This document shows positions 33,615 through 43,201 of a stretch of DNA of 64,000 bases, one piece after another. Each line of letters begins with the position of its first letter. Position 1 is the first letter of the stretch. A program made the position numbers and the translations under genes. The stretch is from assembly GCA_004558185.1 (NCBI GenBank), contig SFDP01000004.1, positions 1 to 64,000 of the forward strand, read 5' to 3'. Source of the stretch: Lachnospiraceae bacterium (GTDB lineage Bacteria; Bacillota; Clostridia; Lachnospirales; Lachnospiraceae). The notes under the pieces are model-generated. The model saw nothing but the letters and a program-made list of their open reading frames with translations, was not told the DNA's origin and made no database searches.

Positions 33615-33903
33615 TTTTATCCTCCATTCAGTAATATCACTTAATCCTATTTATCATAGAACAGAATTTTCTCACAGTCAATGGCAGATTGCAGCCGGAT
33701 GCAGGATTTTTCCATGAGACAGACAGGGAATGCTGCGCCGCCGGATAAAGACGGCAGAATGGAGATGATTATGGAGGAGAACAATAGAATGCCGCCAGGA
33801 TCCTTAGAGAGCTCTATGAGTCTGTGGCGAGGGGCAGGAGGAATTCTAAAGAATCAGAGCCTTTGACCGATATAATAGACAAAAGGAGCAGGAGGATAGA
33901 GGA
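33615..33903. other. Gene-free gap
   Basis: A 289-bp stretch between divergent asnA and the coiled-coil gene. A 61-codon reading frame at 33681 lacks a ribosome site and has no recognisable features. Promoters of both genes must lie here, but I see no convincing -35/-10 pair. Confidence 0.4.
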
Positions 33904-34860
33904 ATGAAGGTGGCAAAGAACCAGGCTTTTTTCATTGGAGCTCAGACGAATGAACAGGCAAAGGCAGATGAAACAAAGAGATCGAAAAAGAACAACGTAT
34001 TCGCTGGAAGTATGAATGAAGACTTACTTCCCGACGGTATTCTGGAAAAGAAGAAAGAGGCACAGAAGAAAGCTATGCAGGTCGTAGGCGATGCCTGGAA
34101 GGGTGATCGTAAGATTGATGAAGATTTGCAGCAAAGAAGAGACCTGATCAATGCTTTGGAGGAAGAAAATAAAGAGCTTTTGGCTGAGGTCAGTGGAATC
34201 AGTCGGAGACAGGAAGAGCTGAAGCAGCAGTATGGGATCACGGAGGACAGCAAAGAACAGCAGGATTTAGAGCTGCTTCTTCGGGAAAAGAAGATGCTTG
34301 AGCCTGGTTCAAAGGAAAAGCTGACCGAGGAAGAGCTTCAGTATGTACAAAAACTCAAGGCAGAGGGACTTACAGAGTACCAGAAGCGTCAAATAGAGCT
34401 GGACAGCGAAAAGAGCCACTATCAAAGCATTATAGACAAGAATAAGGATAGAATAATTGAAGAAAATGCGATTATTCGTGGAGTGAAGCTGGAAAGATTA
34501 AAGAGAGATCCCATGGTAAAGGCTCAGAAGGAGGCAGAGGAAATTAAAGAGGCGGCTACCGATGAAATAATGGGTATGCTGATTGAGGCTGCCAGGGATC
34601 ATATTGATGAAAAGAGTGAGGAAGCTCAGGAAAAAGCCGATAAGCTGGAAGAACAGCAGGAAAAAATGGAAGAATTCATTGAGGCGCAGAAAGAAAAAAG
34701 GGAGGAAACAGATAAACTTCTGGAGAAAATGCCGGTGGAAGAGATGGTTGAGCTGGACCAGCTAAAGGATGAGGTAAAGCAGGAGGTGCAGAAGATCGTC
34801 AACGACATGAAGCTGGTGGTTGAGGATATTAAAGGCGCTATGGTAGATAAAACCCTGTAA
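33904..34860 (+). CDS. Coiled-coil protein of unknown function
   Basis: The 318-residue protein is almost entirely charged and helical. Residues about 70-105 and 220-310 have heptad patterns (for example ALEEENKELLAEVSGISRRQ and DKLEEQQEKMEEFIEAQKEK) and should form long coiled coils. There is no signal peptide, membrane segment or catalytic motif. GGAGGATAGAGG precedes the ATG and a terminator follows, so it is a single-gene unit. I do not know a function; a scaffold or surface-protein relative is possible. Confidence 0.7.
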   Translation: MKVAKNQAFFIGAQTNEQAKADETKRSKKNNVFAGSMNEDLLPDGILEKKKEAQKKAMQVVGDAWKGDRKIDEDLQQRRDLINALEEENKELLAEVSGISRRQEELKQQYGITEDSKEQQDLELLLREKKMLEPGSKEKLTEEELQYVQKLKAEGLTEYQKRQIELDSEKSHYQSIIDKNKDRIIEENAIIRGVKLERLKRDPMVKAQKEAEEIKEAATDEIMGMLIEAARDHIDEKSEEAQEKADKLEEQQEKMEEFIEAQKEKREETDKLLEKMPVEEMVELDQLKDEVKQEVQKIVNDMKLVVEDIKGAMVDKTL

Positions 34861-34902
34861 GCTCAGAACTGATCAATGCCTATATCGGATATGACTTGCT
34901 TT

Positions 34903-34939
34903 GGCAGGAGATTGCTTGTGATTCTCCTGCCGCTTTTTT
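34903..34939 (+). terminator. Terminator of the coiled-coil gene
   Basis: GGCAGGAGA and TCTCCTGCC form a perfect 9-bp stem followed by GCTTTTTT. Confidence 0.88.
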
Positions 34940-34960
34940 ATGCGCAAGAAAGATGTTGAC

Positions 34961-34994
34961 AAAGGGGCTATCTATTTTCCCGACAGCCCCTTTT
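34961..34994. terminator. Hairpin after hsdR
   Basis: AAAGGGGCT (34961-34969) and AGCCCCTTTT (34985-34994) form a 9-bp stem flanked by A/T bases. It lies 10 nt beyond the hsdR stop and probably ends the minus-strand restriction operon. Confidence 0.65.
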
Positions 34995-35003
34995 AGATAA
35001 AAT

Positions 35004-38000
35004 TTACTCATCCGTTTTCCCATACGGAGCAGATTCTTCCGCTACCATCATATAGGTTGGCTCAAATTCATAAATGACTGATTTTTCTTCAGCTTTGAAC
35101 TCTGCAATTCCAAGTCCGAAGTATTTTTCAAAGAACGCTTTCATTTTTTCAATGACACCTTGCTTCTTCTTGGCTCTGCCACCACCACCGAAGCGTGATA
35201 CAGGAGGCATTAGCTTGTCAATCTCTGTTCCAGTCGTTTTCAATGCTCCATCACGGAACACATTGGCAACAAACTTTCTGGTTTCTTCCGGCTTCAACTT
35301 TTCACTTGTGATGATTTCAGTCAAGTCGGCTTCTTCCTGTTCCAGAACAAATCTACGCCAGTCGGTAGTAACCTTTGTGTCAACATTGACATGGCTGATA
35401 AACGCCTCGATAAGCTCTTTCTTGCTACGGAGCTGCATACTCGCATCAACCGCTTTGCGGATAGAAGCAAGAATTTCTTTATCTTCGCAGTTGCCCTCGT
35501 GGTATCTCTCAACCAACATCAATATGTAGTCGATATTGATTTCCACTTGCTTGATAAGCTCGATTTCAAATTCTATATCGTCCGTAATATCTTCCTTTTC
35601 AGCATCGCCTTTTTTGCGGTACTTATCATAGAGGTCAAGATAGATGCTCTGATAATTCTGCAAATCCCTTGAGGCGATGCTGTCCATTTCTTCAAACTGG
35701 TCAAAGGACGAAAGAATATTTCTCATGCTGAGGATAGTACCAAACAGTCTGATAAAATCTTTCTCTGCCTGTTCTCCAACAATCTGAGTACCGAGAGGAT
35801 ATTCTGTTTCCAATTTTTCAAGCAAATCAACATAGCCAGGATGATACTTGCCGTTGTTATCCTCGTAGCCGTTCCAGTAATCATTGAAGCTCTTTAGAAG
35901 CACAATGCCGCTTGCGTTCTTATCGCCAAAGAGGGCGATTGCATCGTCTGTGGCTTTCTGCAAATCACGGAAGCAGACAATGTTGCCGTAGGTTTTAACG
36001 GAGTTCAGAATTCGGTTGGTTCTGGAATAGGCTTGAATCAGTCCGTGCATTTTCAGATTTTTGTCCACCCATAAGGTGTTGAGCGTTGTGGCATCGAAGC
36101 CTGTGAGGAACATATTCACAACAATCAGCAAATCCACTTCACGGTCCTTCACTCGCATAGACAAATCCTTGTAATAGTTCTGGAACTTATCCGAGGAAGT
36201 ATCAAAGTTTGTGTTGAACGCAGCATTGTAATCCCCAATTGCACTGTCAAGAAAATCACGAGAAGTCTGGTCAAGGGCATCGGTATCGAAGCCTTCTTCT
36301 TGCAAAACATCTTCGGGGTCTTCCTCATTTGCGGCATAGCTGAAAATCGTGGCAATCGTAAACTGACGGTGGCTCTCTGCAATCTGTCTCTGGAACTCCT
36401 TGTAATACTTCATTGCCGTAGGAATGGAGCTGACAGCGAACATGGCATTAAAGCCTGCCATGCGTTTGCCCTTCAAGGAGTAGAAGCTGTTGCGTTTGGT
36501 TTTCTGGTCGAAATGCTCCAGAGTGTACTTGACGATTTCTCGAATACGCTCCGGCGCACCCATAGCCTTTTCAATATCAATGGCAGAAACATTCTTGTCC
36601 TTGATGTCCTCCTTTTCCTTAACTGTGTTCACATAGTCGATGCGGAAAGGAAGAACATTGCCGTCATTGATTGCATCCACAATCGTGTAAGTGTGGAGCT
36701 GGTCGCCAAAGGTCTGCGGTGTGGTCAGCATTTCCATGTGCTTTCCTTTTCCGGCATTGACGGCAAAAATCGGTGTGCCTGTAAATCCGAACAGATGATA
36801 TTTCTTGAACGCCTTTACGATTTTGGCGTGCATATCTCCGAACTGACTGCGGTGGCACTCGTCAAAGATGATAACGCAATGCTTGTTGAACATCTCATGT
36901 CCTTTGTTCTTGGTCACGAAGTTATCCAACTTCTGAATAGTCGTGATGATGATTTTATACTGGTGGTAGCCGCCTTTTTCGTCTCTGTCCTCAAGCTGTC
37001 TCTGCAATACTCTTGTAGAAGCGTTGCTGTTGGCAGAGCCTTTTTCAAAGCGGTCATATTCTTTCATGGTTTGATAGTCAAGGTCTTTTCTATCAACCAC
37101 GAACAGAACCTTATCCACGTAAGGGAGTGCGGATGCAAGCTGTGCGGTCTTGAAAGAGGTCAGCGTTTTTCCGCTTCCCGTGGTATGCCAGATATAACCT
37201 CCTGCATCAATCGTCCCCATCTTCTTATAGTTGGTCGAAACCTCGATGCGGTTCAGAATACGCTCAGTTGCTGCAATCTGATATGGTCTCATAACCATCA
37301 GAATTTCTTCGGTTGTAAAAACACAATACTTGGTCAGTACGTTCAGAATAGTGTGCTTGGCAAGGAATGTTTTCGTAAAATCAATGAGATCTGCAATTAC
37401 CTTATTGTTGCCATCTGCCCAGAAAGAAGTAAACTCAAAGCTGTTGCTTGTTTTCTTCGATTTCTGTTTTGCAGATCCGCCCATTTCCTTGATGTGGCTG
37501 TTTCGGGTGGTGTTGGAATAATACTTGGTATGCGTTCCATTGGAGATAATGAAAATCTGCACATACTCATACAAGCCGCTTGCCGCCCAAAAGCTATCTC
37601 GCTGATAGCGTTTGATCTGGTTAAAGGCTTCCCGGATGGCAACGCCACGGCGTTTCAGCTCCACATGGACAAGGGGCAGACCATTGACAAGAATGGTCAC
37701 ATCATAGCGTGTGTCGTGGTTGCCCTCGGTCTCCACATACTGGTTGATAACCTGCAAACAGTTATTGTGAATGTTCTTTTTGTTGATGAGCTGAATATTC
37801 TTGGAAGTTCCATCATCCCTGCGAAGAACCTTTACATGGTCAGTCTGGATGGTACGGGTCTTTTCAACGATACCCTCGTTAGCATTGGCAAGCGTTTCCG
37901 TGAAGAAACGCTGCCATTCACCATCGGAAAATGTAATGCCGTTCAGAAGCTCCAGCTGCTGTCTGAGGTTGGCAATCAGACCGGTTTCGTCATGGATGGT

Positions 38001-38153
38001 AAGATACGTATAACCCTGTTCGGTCAGCAGGCGGATAAATTCCTTTTCAAGAGCCGCTTCGCTCTGGAAACTGTCTGATCGTGCGCTTTCCGGCGTATAT
38101 TCAGCCACGACGGTACTTTCATTGCTTGCGGCAATGATGTTGTAAGTGCTCAT
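35004..38153 (-). CDS. hsdR: Type I restriction endonuclease subunit R
   Basis: The 1,049-residue protein is the translocase/nuclease of a type I R-M system. The N-terminal nuclease domain has YDVTILVNGLPLVHVELKRR (about residues 148-167) with the D...ExK pattern. The helicase core has Walker A WHTTGSGKTLTS (about 321-332), Walker B IIFDECHRSQFG, motif III FGFTGTP and motif VI VQAYSRTNRI-like (LIQAYSRTNRIL). A C-terminal helical domain that contacts the methylase follows. It is the last gene of the operon, 21 nt after the partial hsdS. Confidence 0.95.
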   Translation of the reverse strand: MSTYNIIAASNESTVVAEYTPESARSDSFQSEAALEKEFIRLLTEQGYTYLTIHDETGLIANLRQQLELLNGITFSDGEWQRFFTETLANANEGIVEKTRTIQTDHVKVLRRDDGTSKNIQLINKKNIHNNCLQVINQYVETEGNHDTRYDVTILVNGLPLVHVELKRRGVAIREAFNQIKRYQRDSFWAASGLYEYVQIFIISNGTHTKYYSNTTRNSHIKEMGGSAKQKSKKTSNSFEFTSFWADGNNKVIADLIDFTKTFLAKHTILNVLTKYCVFTTEEILMVMRPYQIAATERILNRIEVSTNYKKMGTIDAGGYIWHTTGSGKTLTSFKTAQLASALPYVDKVLFVVDRKDLDYQTMKEYDRFEKGSANSNASTRVLQRQLEDRDEKGGYHQYKIIITTIQKLDNFVTKNKGHEMFNKHCVIIFDECHRSQFGDMHAKIVKAFKKYHLFGFTGTPIFAVNAGKGKHMEMLTTPQTFGDQLHTYTIVDAINDGNVLPFRIDYVNTVKEKEDIKDKNVSAIDIEKAMGAPERIREIVKYTLEHFDQKTKRNSFYSLKGKRMAGFNAMFAVSSIPTAMKYYKEFQRQIAESHRQFTIATIFSYAANEEDPEDVLQEEGFDTDALDQTSRDFLDSAIGDYNAAFNTNFDTSSDKFQNYYKDLSMRVKDREVDLLIVVNMFLTGFDATTLNTLWVDKNLKMHGLIQAYSRTNRILNSVKTYGNIVCFRDLQKATDDAIALFGDKNASGIVLLKSFNDYWNGYEDNNGKYHPGYVDLLEKLETEYPLGTQIVGEQAEKDFIRLFGTILSMRNILSSFDQFEEMDSIASRDLQNYQSIYLDLYDKYRKKGDAEKEDITDDIEFEIELIKQVEINIDYILMLVERYHEGNCEDKEILASIRKAVDASMQLRSKKELIEAFISHVNVDTKVTTDWRRFVLEQEEADLTEIITSEKLKPEETRKFVANVFRDGALKTTGTEIDKLMPPVSRFGGGGRAKKKQGVIEKMKAFFEKYFGLGIAEFKAEEKSVIYEFEPTYMMVAEESAPYGKTDE

Positions 38154-38174
38154 GCGACATCCTCCTTAGTTTTC

Positions 38175-38705
38175 TTACTGCTTTTTGAAAATCAGCAGTT
38201 TATTTCTATAATATTCATATTGCTTTGTTCGTGCTTCAATCTCTGCCGGAAGTCCAATGTTCAAGTCGTTGCATAGTCCGTCAAATTTATCGAGCAAGGC
38301 AACAATACGGTTTTGCTCTCCGATTGTAGGTACAGGAAGTTCAATTTTTCCAAGAGCTTCTCCGCTAACATGAGGAACTCCTGCACCACGTTTCATAGAG
38401 TTCAATGTGGCTTCGATATTCTTCAATACATAGTATAGATATTTCGCTGTTGTGAGACCCGCTTTTTCTTCATAACCGAAGCCGTCTGTTACAAAGATAG
38501 GTTGATTCCAGTAAGAAACAAAACCGGCAGATGCGCCACTTCTTGCTACCACGACAATCTCGCCATCATGGTTTGCTCTATCAATATAATAGGCTGGTTC
38601 TTGTCCTCCGAGAATAACCGGAATATCGCCCTCGCAGGTACTTTTCTTTGTGATATATTCTCCTCTGAATACATTCGCAATTTCGCTCAATGGTAAATAA
38701 ATCAC
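38175..38705 (-). CDS. hsdS: Half-length specificity segment (HsdS-like)
   Basis: The 176-residue frame (GTG start) contains one target-recognition domain: PLSEIANVFRGEYITKKSTC at the start and the closing conserved helix EALGKIELPVPTIGEQNRIV followed by LLDKFDGLCNDLNIGLPAEI and EARTKQYEYYRNKLLIF. A complete HsdS has two such units. There is no ribosome site before its GTG. In one of the other two frames the upstream hsdS reads straight into it through KYDALIKLCQYVFG. It is therefore probably an optional extension of hsdS, reached when the repeat tract changes length, and not a separate gene. Confidence 0.75.
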   Translation of the reverse strand: MIYLPLSEIANVFRGEYITKKSTCEGDIPVILGGQEPAYYIDRANHDGEIVVVARSGASAGFVSYWNQPIFVTDGFGYEEKAGLTTAKYLYYVLKNIEATLNSMKRGAGVPHVSGEALGKIELPVPTIGEQNRIVALLDKFDGLCNDLNIGLPAEIEARTKQYEYYRNKLLIFKKQ

Positions 38706-38739
38706 TCCGAAAACATATTGACAGAGTTTAATTAAGGCA

Positions 38740-39995
<1,256 letters not shown>

Positions 39996-39999
<4 letters not shown>

Positions 40000-41060
40000 T
40001 CTGTGTCACCGCCTTCCTCTATTTGGAGTGGATGCTGCATATAGAAGACCGCTTTCTGCCGTTCAATTTCCTGTTTCAGCTGCTCCTTGGTAGGCAGATA
40101 CGTCAGATATTTCGACATAAACAGCCTGTCGTTATCATGCAGTACAGAATAACGGGCAATATCCTCGTCTGTTTCTGAACATAGTAAAATACCAATGGTC
40201 GGATTGTCTCCGGCAGTACGCTTCAGTTCGTCATACATACGGACATACATATCAATTTGTCCCACATCCTGATGGGTTATTTTGCCCATCTTCAAATCAA
40301 CCAGTACATAACATTTTAGTTCAATATTATAGAAAACCAGGTCAATATAATAATCTTCCGTTTCTGTAACGATATGCTGTTGTCTTGCCACAAACGCAAA
40401 TCCTCTTCCCATTTCCATAAGAAAGTCACGAATATGGGACAAAATGGCAGATTCCAAATCACTTTCCAGATAGCTGTCCTCGTTCTTAAATCCAAGGAAC
40501 TCTGCAACAACAGGGCTTTTCACAAGCTCGAACTGTGTCTTGGAAATTTGAGCATTTTTCCGCTTCATTTCAGCGATAACGGCTTCCTTTTTCGGAGCCT
40601 GCAACAAGCGGTAATAATACTGTGTGCTGATATTGCGGTCAAGCATTCTCACATTCCAGTTTTCGTGAGCAGCTTCGCTCATGTACCAAACTCTGGCATC
40701 CTCGTCCGGCACTCGCAAAAGACTGCGAAAATGTGTCCAAGTCAGATTGTGAACGCATGAGTTCACAATTTCGATATCCGGAAAGCATTGATAAAATTTG
40801 CGAAAATACTGGAGATTTCTTTTAGAATAACTTTTTCCGTATTCCCTGGTCAGTTCTTCCGCCAGCGCATCCATCATGGCTGTGCCGTATTCGGCTCGCT
40901 GATTGCCGTTCTGCTCCTGTTCCACAATGCGTTTGCCCACATTCCAATAAGTCATTACCATTGCACGGCTTGTGGCATTGTATGCGCTCTCCATACCAGA
41001 GGAAATAATGCCCTTTACATCATCAATAACTGATTGGTAAATTGTCAGATCATTTGCCAT
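39996..41060 (-). CDS. DUF1016/YhcG-type PD-(D/E)XK nuclease
   Basis: The protein (354 aa from 41060) has the DUF1016 N-terminal helical domain (MTYWNVGKRIVEQEQNGNQR, GKSYSKRNLQYFRKFYQCFP) and a C-terminal nuclease domain. There DYYIDLVFYNIELKCYVLVD followed by LKMG gives the D...(D)xK catalytic pattern (about residues 226-249), and QIDMYVRMYDE follows. GAGG lies 7 nt before the ATG at 41060. Two nucleotides separate it from hsdM and its end overlaps hsdS by four, so it is embedded in the operon. Members are common near restriction genes and may process DNA or Holliday-type structures. Confidence 0.88.
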
Positions 41061-41062
41061 AA

Positions 41063-42625
41063 TCATACCTCGATTTCTGCGATAATCTTCGCAATTTCAT
41101 CACGGAGAACCTGTTCACGTGCAACGATTTCCTCAATCTCGGCATTGAGCTTCACAATGTCTATTTTCTCTCTGGTGTCCTCTGCTTCAACATAGATGGA
41201 TACAGAAAGATTGTAGTCATTTTCCGCAATTTCCTCATAGCTTGCCAAATGGGAGAAATGCGCTTCCTCCGCACGCTTGGCAAAAGTCTCCACAATTCTG
41301 TCCATGTTCGCCTGCGTTAGCTTATTATTATTCGTAACTTTAATGCACTCGCCCGTAGCATCAATGAACAGTGTCTTGTTGTCGGCTTTACCTTTCTTCA
41401 GAACCATAATGCAAGTAGCAATGGAAGTGCCGAAGAACAGATTGCTCGGCAACTGAATAATGCAGTCGATAAAGTTATTGTCAATCAGATATTTTCTGAT
41501 TTTCTGTTCAGCACCGCCACGGTACATAATACCGGGGAAGCAGACGATAGCCGCCGTTCCGTCTGTTGCAAGCCAAGAAAGAGAGTGCATGATAAACGCA
41601 AGGTCAGCCTTGGACTTCGGTGCAAGAACGCCAGCCGGAGAGAAACGAGGGTCGTTAATCAGCAGAGGGTTATCATCGCCAGCCCATTTTATAGAATACG
41701 GAGGATTGGAAACGATCAGCTCAAACGGTTCGTCATCCCAATGCTGCGGTGCGGTCAGCGTGTCCTCACAAGCAATATCGAACTTATCAAAACCAACATC
41801 ATGCAGGAACATATTGATACGGCAGAGGTTATATGTAGTGATATTGATTTCCTGTCCGTAAAAGCCGTTTCTGACAGCATCTTTGCCGAGAACTTTTTCG
41901 GCTTTCAGAAGCAGGGAGCCGGATCCACACGCAGGGTCATAGACCTTATTGATTTCTGTTTTTCCAACTGTACCAAGTCTGGTAAGCAGTTCAGAAACAT
42001 CGGCAGGAGTAAAGAACTCACCGCCGGATTTACCTGCACCCGATGCATACATGGTCATCAGATATTCATAGGCATCACCAAAGGCATCAATGTCATGGTC
42101 TTTTACATCTCCAAGGTTCATATCGGCTACACCATGCAGAAGTTTTGCAAGGCGTTCGTTTCTCTTTGCAACGGTAGAACCAAGTTTGTTGCTATTCACA
42201 TCAAAATCATCGAACAATCCAGCGAAGCTGCTTTCAGAGGAAGAACCTTTTGCAGATGCTTCGATATGGTTGAACACACGCTCCAAGGTCTCATTCAGAT
42301 TTTCATCATTGTTTGCTCTGAGATTTACACTGCAGAACAGTTCAGACGGCAGAATGAAAAAGCCTTTTTCTTCAACCAGTCCCTCACGGGCTTCCTCTGC
42401 TTCATCGTCGGACATCTTTGCGTAATCAAAATCAGTATTACCGGAATCCTGCTCTCCAGCATTGATATAGTTGGTCAGATTTTCAGAGATATATCTGTAA
42501 AACATTGTGCCAAGGACATAGTTCTTGAAGTCCCAACCGTCCACGGCACCACGAAGCTCATCTGCGATTGCCCATATCGCACGGTGCAGCTCGTCACGCT
42601 CTTGTTCTTTCTTTGTATCAATCAT
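41063..42625 (-). CDS. hsdM: Type I DNA adenine methyltransferase HsdM
   Basis: The 520-residue protein methylates adenine in the target set by HsdS. The N-terminal helical domain starts MIDTKKEQERDELHRAIWAI. The catalytic part has the SAM-binding DPACGSGSLLLKAEK (about residues 234-248) and the NPPYSIKW motif (about 304-311) of N6-adenine methylases. The start at 42625 is chosen because it overlaps the stop of the XRE gene by 8 nt and begins where the family does; 27 upstream in-frame codons lie in the XRE gene. Confidence 0.95.
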   Translation of the reverse strand: MIDTKKEQERDELHRAIWAIADELRGAVDGWDFKNYVLGTMFYRYISENLTNYINAGEQDSGNTDFDYAKMSDDEAEEAREGLVEEKGFFILPSELFCSVNLRANNDENLNETLERVFNHIEASAKGSSSESSFAGLFDDFDVNSNKLGSTVAKRNERLAKLLHGVADMNLGDVKDHDIDAFGDAYEYLMTMYASGAGKSGGEFFTPADVSELLTRLGTVGKTEINKVYDPACGSGSLLLKAEKVLGKDAVRNGFYGQEINITTYNLCRINMFLHDVGFDKFDIACEDTLTAPQHWDDEPFELIVSNPPYSIKWAGDDNPLLINDPRFSPAGVLAPKSKADLAFIMHSLSWLATDGTAAIVCFPGIMYRGGAEQKIRKYLIDNNFIDCIIQLPSNLFFGTSIATCIMVLKKGKADNKTLFIDATGECIKVTNNNKLTQANMDRIVETFAKRAEEAHFSHLASYEEIAENDYNLSVSIYVEAEDTREKIDIVKLNAEIEEIVAREQVLRDEIAKIIAEIEV

Positions 42626-42845
42626 GTTTTTCCTGCTCCTTTTTATCAGGTATAAATTCCAGAATATCGTCAACGCCACAATCGAGGGCATAGCAAATTC
42701 TTTCAATACTATCTAATGCCACATAGTTGTCACGCTTCAATCTGGTAATAATGTTTGCGCTAAAGCCGCCTTTTTCCATAAGTTCGGCGTTAGTCATGCC
42801 TTTATCAATGAGAAGATGGAACAGTTTCTTATAACTTACTGCCAC
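42618..42845 (-). CDS. XRE-type regulator of the restriction operon
   Basis: The 75-residue protein (GTG start behind AAAAGGGGGG) is a single helix-turn-helix domain: KLFHLLIDKGMTNAELMEKG, GFSANIITRLKRDNYVALDS and IERICYALDCGVDDILEF give all five helices. It lies first in the operon, translationally coupled to hsdM, and its promoter contains a palindrome between -35 and -10. It probably represses its own operon, in the way of controller proteins of other R-M systems. Upstream in-frame codons to 42905 overlap the promoter and are not used. Confidence 0.85.
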   Translation of the reverse strand: MAVSYKKLFHLLIDKGMTNAELMEKGGFSANIITRLKRDNYVALDSIERICYALDCGVDDILEFIPDKKEQEKHD

Positions 42846-42876
42846 TATTTCGCCCCCCCTTTTCGTTTTACTTATT

Positions 42877-42905
42877 ATTATATCACGCAAACGTGAGAAA
42901 ATCAA
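42877..42905 (-). promoter_or_regulatory. Restriction-operon promoter with central operator
   Basis: On the minus strand TTGATT (42905-42900) and TATAAT (42882-42877) are 17 bp apart. The spacer contains TCACG-TTTG-CGTGA (42896-42883), a perfect palindrome that would put a bound XRE dimer between the two polymerase contact sites. Transcription starts about 25 nt before the GTG start codon. Confidence 0.75.
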
Positions 42906-43022
42906 TGAATGGTCAAGATATTCGAATTATATTCCATTCCATTCCATCCATTCCCGTCCTATCCAGTCCTACAACAGATAAGATAGAAATGGATCAGTAT
43001 CACTATAATCAGTATTATTACA

Positions 43023-43066
43023 TTGTGCTTTTGACAACTCTTGAATTGTCAAAAGCACAATTCAAG
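43023..43066. repeat. Two overlapping, mutually exclusive hairpins
   Basis: TTGTGCTTTTGACAA (43023-43037) and its exact complement (43046-43060) form a 15-bp stem. CTTGAATTG (43040-43048) and CAATTCAAG (43058-43066) form a 9-bp stem that uses part of the first. They lie in the gap between the divergent restriction and repair operons. Confidence 0.6.
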
Positions 43067-43109
43067 AACTTTCCAAATGGCAATTCTGCTCCGTTTTTCA
43101 TTCCGGTAC

Positions 43110-43138
43110 TTTACAAAACCGAACATATGTACTATAAT
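43110..43138 (+). promoter_or_regulatory. Promoter of the radical-SAM repair pair
   Basis: TTTACA (43110-43115) and a consensus TATAAT (43133-43138) with a 17-bp spacer. Start of transcription is expected near 43145, inside the perfect SOS box. Confidence 0.8.
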
Positions 43139-43154
43139 AAAAGAACAAACGTTC
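43120..43154. promoter_or_regulatory. Two LexA (SOS) boxes
   Basis: GAACAAACGTTC (43143-43154) is a perfect match to the Gram-positive LexA core GAAC-N4-GTTC and covers the transcription start. CGAACATATGTAC (43120-43132) in the promoter spacer matches with one change. The two centres are 22 bp apart, on the same face of the helix. LexA bound here would block the promoter until DNA damage. Confidence 0.8.
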
Positions 43155-43201
43155 CTGTATCTTTTTAAATTTTTGGTGTACATAGAAAGGAAAAGAAACG
43201 A

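Noticed and set aside
32604..33644. 346-codon plus-strand frame opposite asnA
   Set aside because: It lies exactly over AsnA on the other strand and encodes no recognisable protein; a shadow frame.
33681..33866. 61-codon frame upstream of the coiled-coil gene
   Set aside because: No ribosome site, odd composition and no recognisable motif.
36300..38078. 592-codon open frame on the plus strand opposite hsdR
   Set aside because: It is antisense to a clearly recognisable HsdR, has no ribosome site and no domain features; long antisense frames arise from the codon pattern of hsdR.
41585..42655. 356-codon plus-strand frame opposite hsdM
   Set aside because: HsdM with its DPACGSG and NPPY motifs is on the minus strand; the plus frame has no features.
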